Source: CAADGU01 sp964467705 (lineage in GTDB: Bacteria; Chloroflexota; Anaerolineae; Promineifilales; Promineifilaceae). Taken from it: a DNA stretch of 26,279 bases. The notes below the pieces were generated by a model. That model saw only the letters and a program-made list of their open reading frames with translations, made no database searches and was not told where the DNA came from. The position numbers and the translations under genes are program-made. Location: assembly GCA_964467705.1 (NCBI GenBank), contig CAYXUZ010000085.1, positions 1-26,279 on the forward strand, given 5' to 3'. Positions 24,334 through 26,279 of this stretch are shown here, in pieces. Within the stretch, counting starts at the first letter, position 1; every line of letters starts with the position of its first letter.

Positions 24334-24969
24334 TTATGGTTTACGAGAAAAACGCACAAGCCATTCTTCGCCGGTGGTGGACCGGCTGGGGTTGGTCCGG
24401 CCGTCTATGATGGTGAGACCGGCCACGTGCAGGGTGGCGTCGAAATGATGGGGCTGCCAGAAGGTGAAGAAGCGAGGGGAGTGACGGCCGTAAGACGACT
24501 CCACCCACCGCTCCCCATCACCCTGTTTGACCGCAGTGAGCAATACACCTCCTGGTTTTAGAACCCGGACAAATTCAGCCAGAGTTGCGGGCACATCGGC
24601 TCGAGGAATATGCAGCAGTGAGGCACACACCCACAGCCCGTCGGTGCAGGCAGAGGGCAAAGGCAGGCGGCGCATGTCCGCCTGGGCACAGGCCAGATGC
24701 AGGCCCAAATCACGTTGCCCGGCTAACATCATGCCCATCGAATAGTCCAGGCCAAAAGCGCGGAGATGATGTTGTTGGAACACGGCCGCGTCAAACCCTG
24801 GCCCGCAGCCCACATCAAAAACCAATCCACCCGGTTTCAGCATTTCTACAAAGCGGGCGATGGTTGGCTCCAGCACAGCCCGATCCTGCCGCGCCTGGGC
24901 ATAGGCTGGGGCAATCTGATCATACGTCTGACGAGTGGTGGTCACTTCATTCATGAATTGTGTTTTCAC
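24334..24969 (-). CDS. Class I SAM-dependent methyltransferase
   Basis: A 211-residue cytoplasmic enzyme. Motif I VFDVGCGPG at about 50-58 binds S-adenosylmethionine; FGLDYSMGMM is motif II, AQADMRRLPLP motif III, and VLKPGGVLLTAVK the post-motif. It is of the Methyltransf_11/25 type (UbiE-like), with no readable substrate. GTG 24969 overlaps the kinase stop as GTGA, so the two are translationally coupled; ATG 24954 (MNEVTTTRQTYDQ) is an alternative start. Coupling to a Ser/Thr kinase suggests coordinated expression only. Confidence 0.88.
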   Translation of the reverse strand: MKTQFMNEVTTTRQTYDQIAPAYAQARQDRAVLEPTIARFVEMLKPGGLVFDVGCGPGFDAAVFQQHHLRAFGLDYSMGMMLAGQRDLGLHLACAQADMRRLPLPSACTDGLWVCASLLHIPRADVPATLAEFVRVLKPGGVLLTAVKQGDGERWVESSYGRHSPRFFTFWQPHHFDATLHVAGLTIIDGRTNPSRSTTGEEWLVRFSRKP

Positions 24970-26279
24970 CCAGTGGGCGTAGGGGTACTTTCTGGGGTTG
25001 GGGTGGCGGATGAGGGGGTGGGGGTAGCGTCAACGGCTACGGTTACGGCCGTCAGGTCATCCAGATAAATCGCGCCCTCGCCGGTGTACGCATTGTCCTT
25101 GTCATCCAGCACAAAACCACGAAAGGAGATGGGGTAATCCACGTTGGGATCATTACCGCCACTGATGACCGTCCAGGGCCAGCTCTGGTTGGTATCAATG
25201 TAACCGGTCATCTGCCGCCAGCCGGTGTGGGTGACACGGCCAAAGGGTACCTGCCAGGTCTGGTTGCCAGCATCTTGAATCCAGGCATTTAGAAAGTGGC
25301 CGCTGCCATCGCCATGTACCCACAATTGCAGCGCATTGGGATTGCCGCCGATGGCGTTGCTTTGCATGAACACGACGTAATCGTTTTCCGGCGTGTTGAA
25401 CTGGTATTCCAGCTTGCCAGAGGCCGCGCCGCCATGCGCCTGTTCGGTGGAACGGGTGAAACTGCCGTTAGCTTCTGCCCCCCGCCCCCAGATGCCGAAG
25501 TTTTCAAAGCCCAGGGGCAGCCCGGCCCCACTGCCGCCGCCACCAATGGGATTGGATGAACTGCCAGAACTGCTGGTAGCTGTAGCCACGGCCGTAACCG
25601 GCGCTGTCGTAGGTGAGGCAGTAGCCTGGGTGGTCCGGGTAGCGGTGGGTGTGCGTGTCGTCGTTTCAGTGGGCGAGAGCGTTGCTGTAGGCGGTGTGGT
25701 CGGGGTTACGGTGGGTGTAGAGCTAGGCGTAGGAGTGGCGCTTAGTGCGGCCTGGAGTGTAGCCAGAGAGGCCAGCAATTCATCAATGGGTGTTTCCGTT
25801 GGTGGAGCTGTCGTGGCGATGAGNNNNNNNNNNTGTTGGTCGCGGCGACAAAAACTTCTGGCACGGCCGTTGGCGTGGGCGACAATGCTTGAAGTAATGG
25901 CCGGGCAGCCAGTGCCCCACCACCACACACGATCAGCAGCAAAACAATGAGCGCGGGTATGAGCCAGGACGGCCGTTTCCTGGGAGCTGGTGTGGGTGGA
26001 GGAGGTGGTGGGGCTACGGCCGTTTCCGTCACCGGGTTGGCAACTTGTGTGGCCGCCACGGCGGTGCGCTGGATAATTTTTTCGCGGGTGAGCAAGTGGG
26101 CGCCTGTGCCCGGTTGTGTACCTACCCAGGTGCCAAAGGCGTCAATCTGGTCGGCCGCTTTTTCGGCTATCAGCGCTTCATCCAGGTCATGCAGCAGTTC
26201 TTCGGCCGTCTGGTAGCGATAATTCGGGTCTTTTTCCAGACATTTTTGCAGCACCAGCCAGGTGGCGTTGCTGATGTCT
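24966..26279 (-). CDS. Ser/Thr protein kinase with extracellular ligand-binding-like domain, 5' truncated, with gap
   Basis: The gene enters from the right edge. The visible start (DISNATWLVLQKCLEKDPNY, then RYQTAEELLHDL) is the end of a Hanks-type kinase C-lobe. A juxtamembrane stretch and Pro-rich run lead to one helix (RPSWLIPALIVLLLIVCGGG). After the gap, a Thr/Pro/Ser linker precedes a domain of about 150 residues (LGFENFGIWGRGAEANGSF, LQLWVHGDGSGHFLNAWIQD, then YLDDLTAV) that resembles galactose-binding/CBM-like jelly rolls. It should be a receptor kinase sensing outside ligands, perhaps sugars (inference). The Ns at 25824-25833 do not keep the frame; the true gap must be of the form 3n+2. 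GTG 26254 is internal. Confidence 0.85.
25824..25833. other. Assembly gap (10 N)
   Basis: Ten Ns in the extracellular linker of the kinase. Frames on both sides (AATN before, LIATTAPPTE after) join only if the gap is 3n+2 nt long. Confidence 0.98.

Larger units (their letters stand above)
1464..26023. repeat. Dispersed octamer palindrome ACGGCCGT, about 62 copies
   Basis: Read by eye, exact ACGGCCGT starts at 1464, 1533, 1844, 2046, 2287, 2785, 3705, 4268, 4795, 4955, 5165, 6529, 6559, 6825, 7265, 7589, 8192, 8210, 9395, 10374, 10760, 11293, 11864, 12067, 12418, 12825, 13124, 13321, 14418, 14454, 14816, 14981, 15314, 15440, 15597, 15789, 16008, 16411, 16491, 16844, 17387, 17546, 19151, 19258, 19760, 20821, 21010, 21394, 21706, 21891, 22359, 22375, 22639, 22962, 23701, 24017, 24484, 25045, 25588, 25863, 25969 and 26016. 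Many one-mismatch copies (ACGGCCGC, TCGGCCGT) also occur. About 0.4 copies are expected in random sequence of this length. Most copies are inside genes. Confidence 0.93.

Noticed and set aside
1464..26023. Octamer as a simple product of GC content or codon bias
   Set aside because: It occurs in all three frames, on both strands and in non-coding DNA, and its A and T flanks are strongly preferred over G or C, which neither GC content nor codon bias predicts.
1..26279. CRISPR array, tRNA, rRNA, transposase, prophage or plasmid origin
   Set aside because: No evenly spaced long repeats with unique spacers, no cloverleaf candidate or rRNA-like stretch, and no transposase or phage protein was recognised by eye; the octamer is far too short and irregularly spaced for CRISPR.

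Overview
The window is bacterial chromosomal DNA, moderately GC-rich by eye, with three 10-N scaffold gaps, so it probably comes from a draft or metagenome assembly. Several traits point, tentatively, to a Chloroflexota-like (Anaerolineae / Ardenticatenia-type) filamentous bacterium: a Ser/Thr kinase with Thr-Pro-rich linkers and an extracellular sensor, a large secreted FG-GAP protein ending in IYLPIVVKE, a very long PhnE permease, a tandem PaaB, and several families of short intergenic repeats. No rRNA, tRNA, CRISPR array, transposase or phage gene was seen.

Layout. Positions 1-3420 (+): a phosphonate/phosphate-type ABC importer, phnD (5' truncated), phnC and an unusually long phnE. Positions 3605-6363 (+): a bactofilin-like domain fused to a very long coiled coil, overlapping by TGATG with a lipoprotein gene. 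Positions 6396-7265 (+): methylthioadenosine phosphorylase. Positions 7360-8258 (+): a DUF7662-like/XRE-HTH regulator and a 75-residue protein with a hexapeptide RP repeat behind a near-consensus promoter. Positions 8348-14220 (-): an aldehyde:ferredoxin oxidoreductase, a glycosyltransferase and paaABCD (phenylacetyl-CoA epoxidase without its reductase PaaE). Position 14505 (+): an AT-rich two-helix membrane protein. Positions 14800-26279 (-): an unknown membrane protein broken by a gap, trmD, a 1280-residue FG-GAP protein, a flavin amine oxidase, an M20 peptidase, a histidine phosphatase, a methyltransferase and the 3' part of a Ser/Thr kinase.

The most striking signal is not a gene. The 8-bp palindrome ACGGCCGT occurs about 62 times by hand count (about 0.4 expected in random sequence), in genes and between them, on average every ~420 bp. 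It resembles the cyanobacterial HIP1 element or DNA uptake sequences in density. It falls in all three reading frames and leaves TAV, (N/H)GR and RP residues in many proteins. It is missing from the first 1.46 kb and from the AT-rich lipoprotein region. Several other short repeat families sit between genes, and some appear to have supplied the start or stop regions of trmD, the phosphatase and paaB.

Possible joint functions: amine oxidase, AOR and PaaABCD could form an aromatic amine/aldehyde to phenylacetate to epoxy-CoA route, but this is inference from co-location only.
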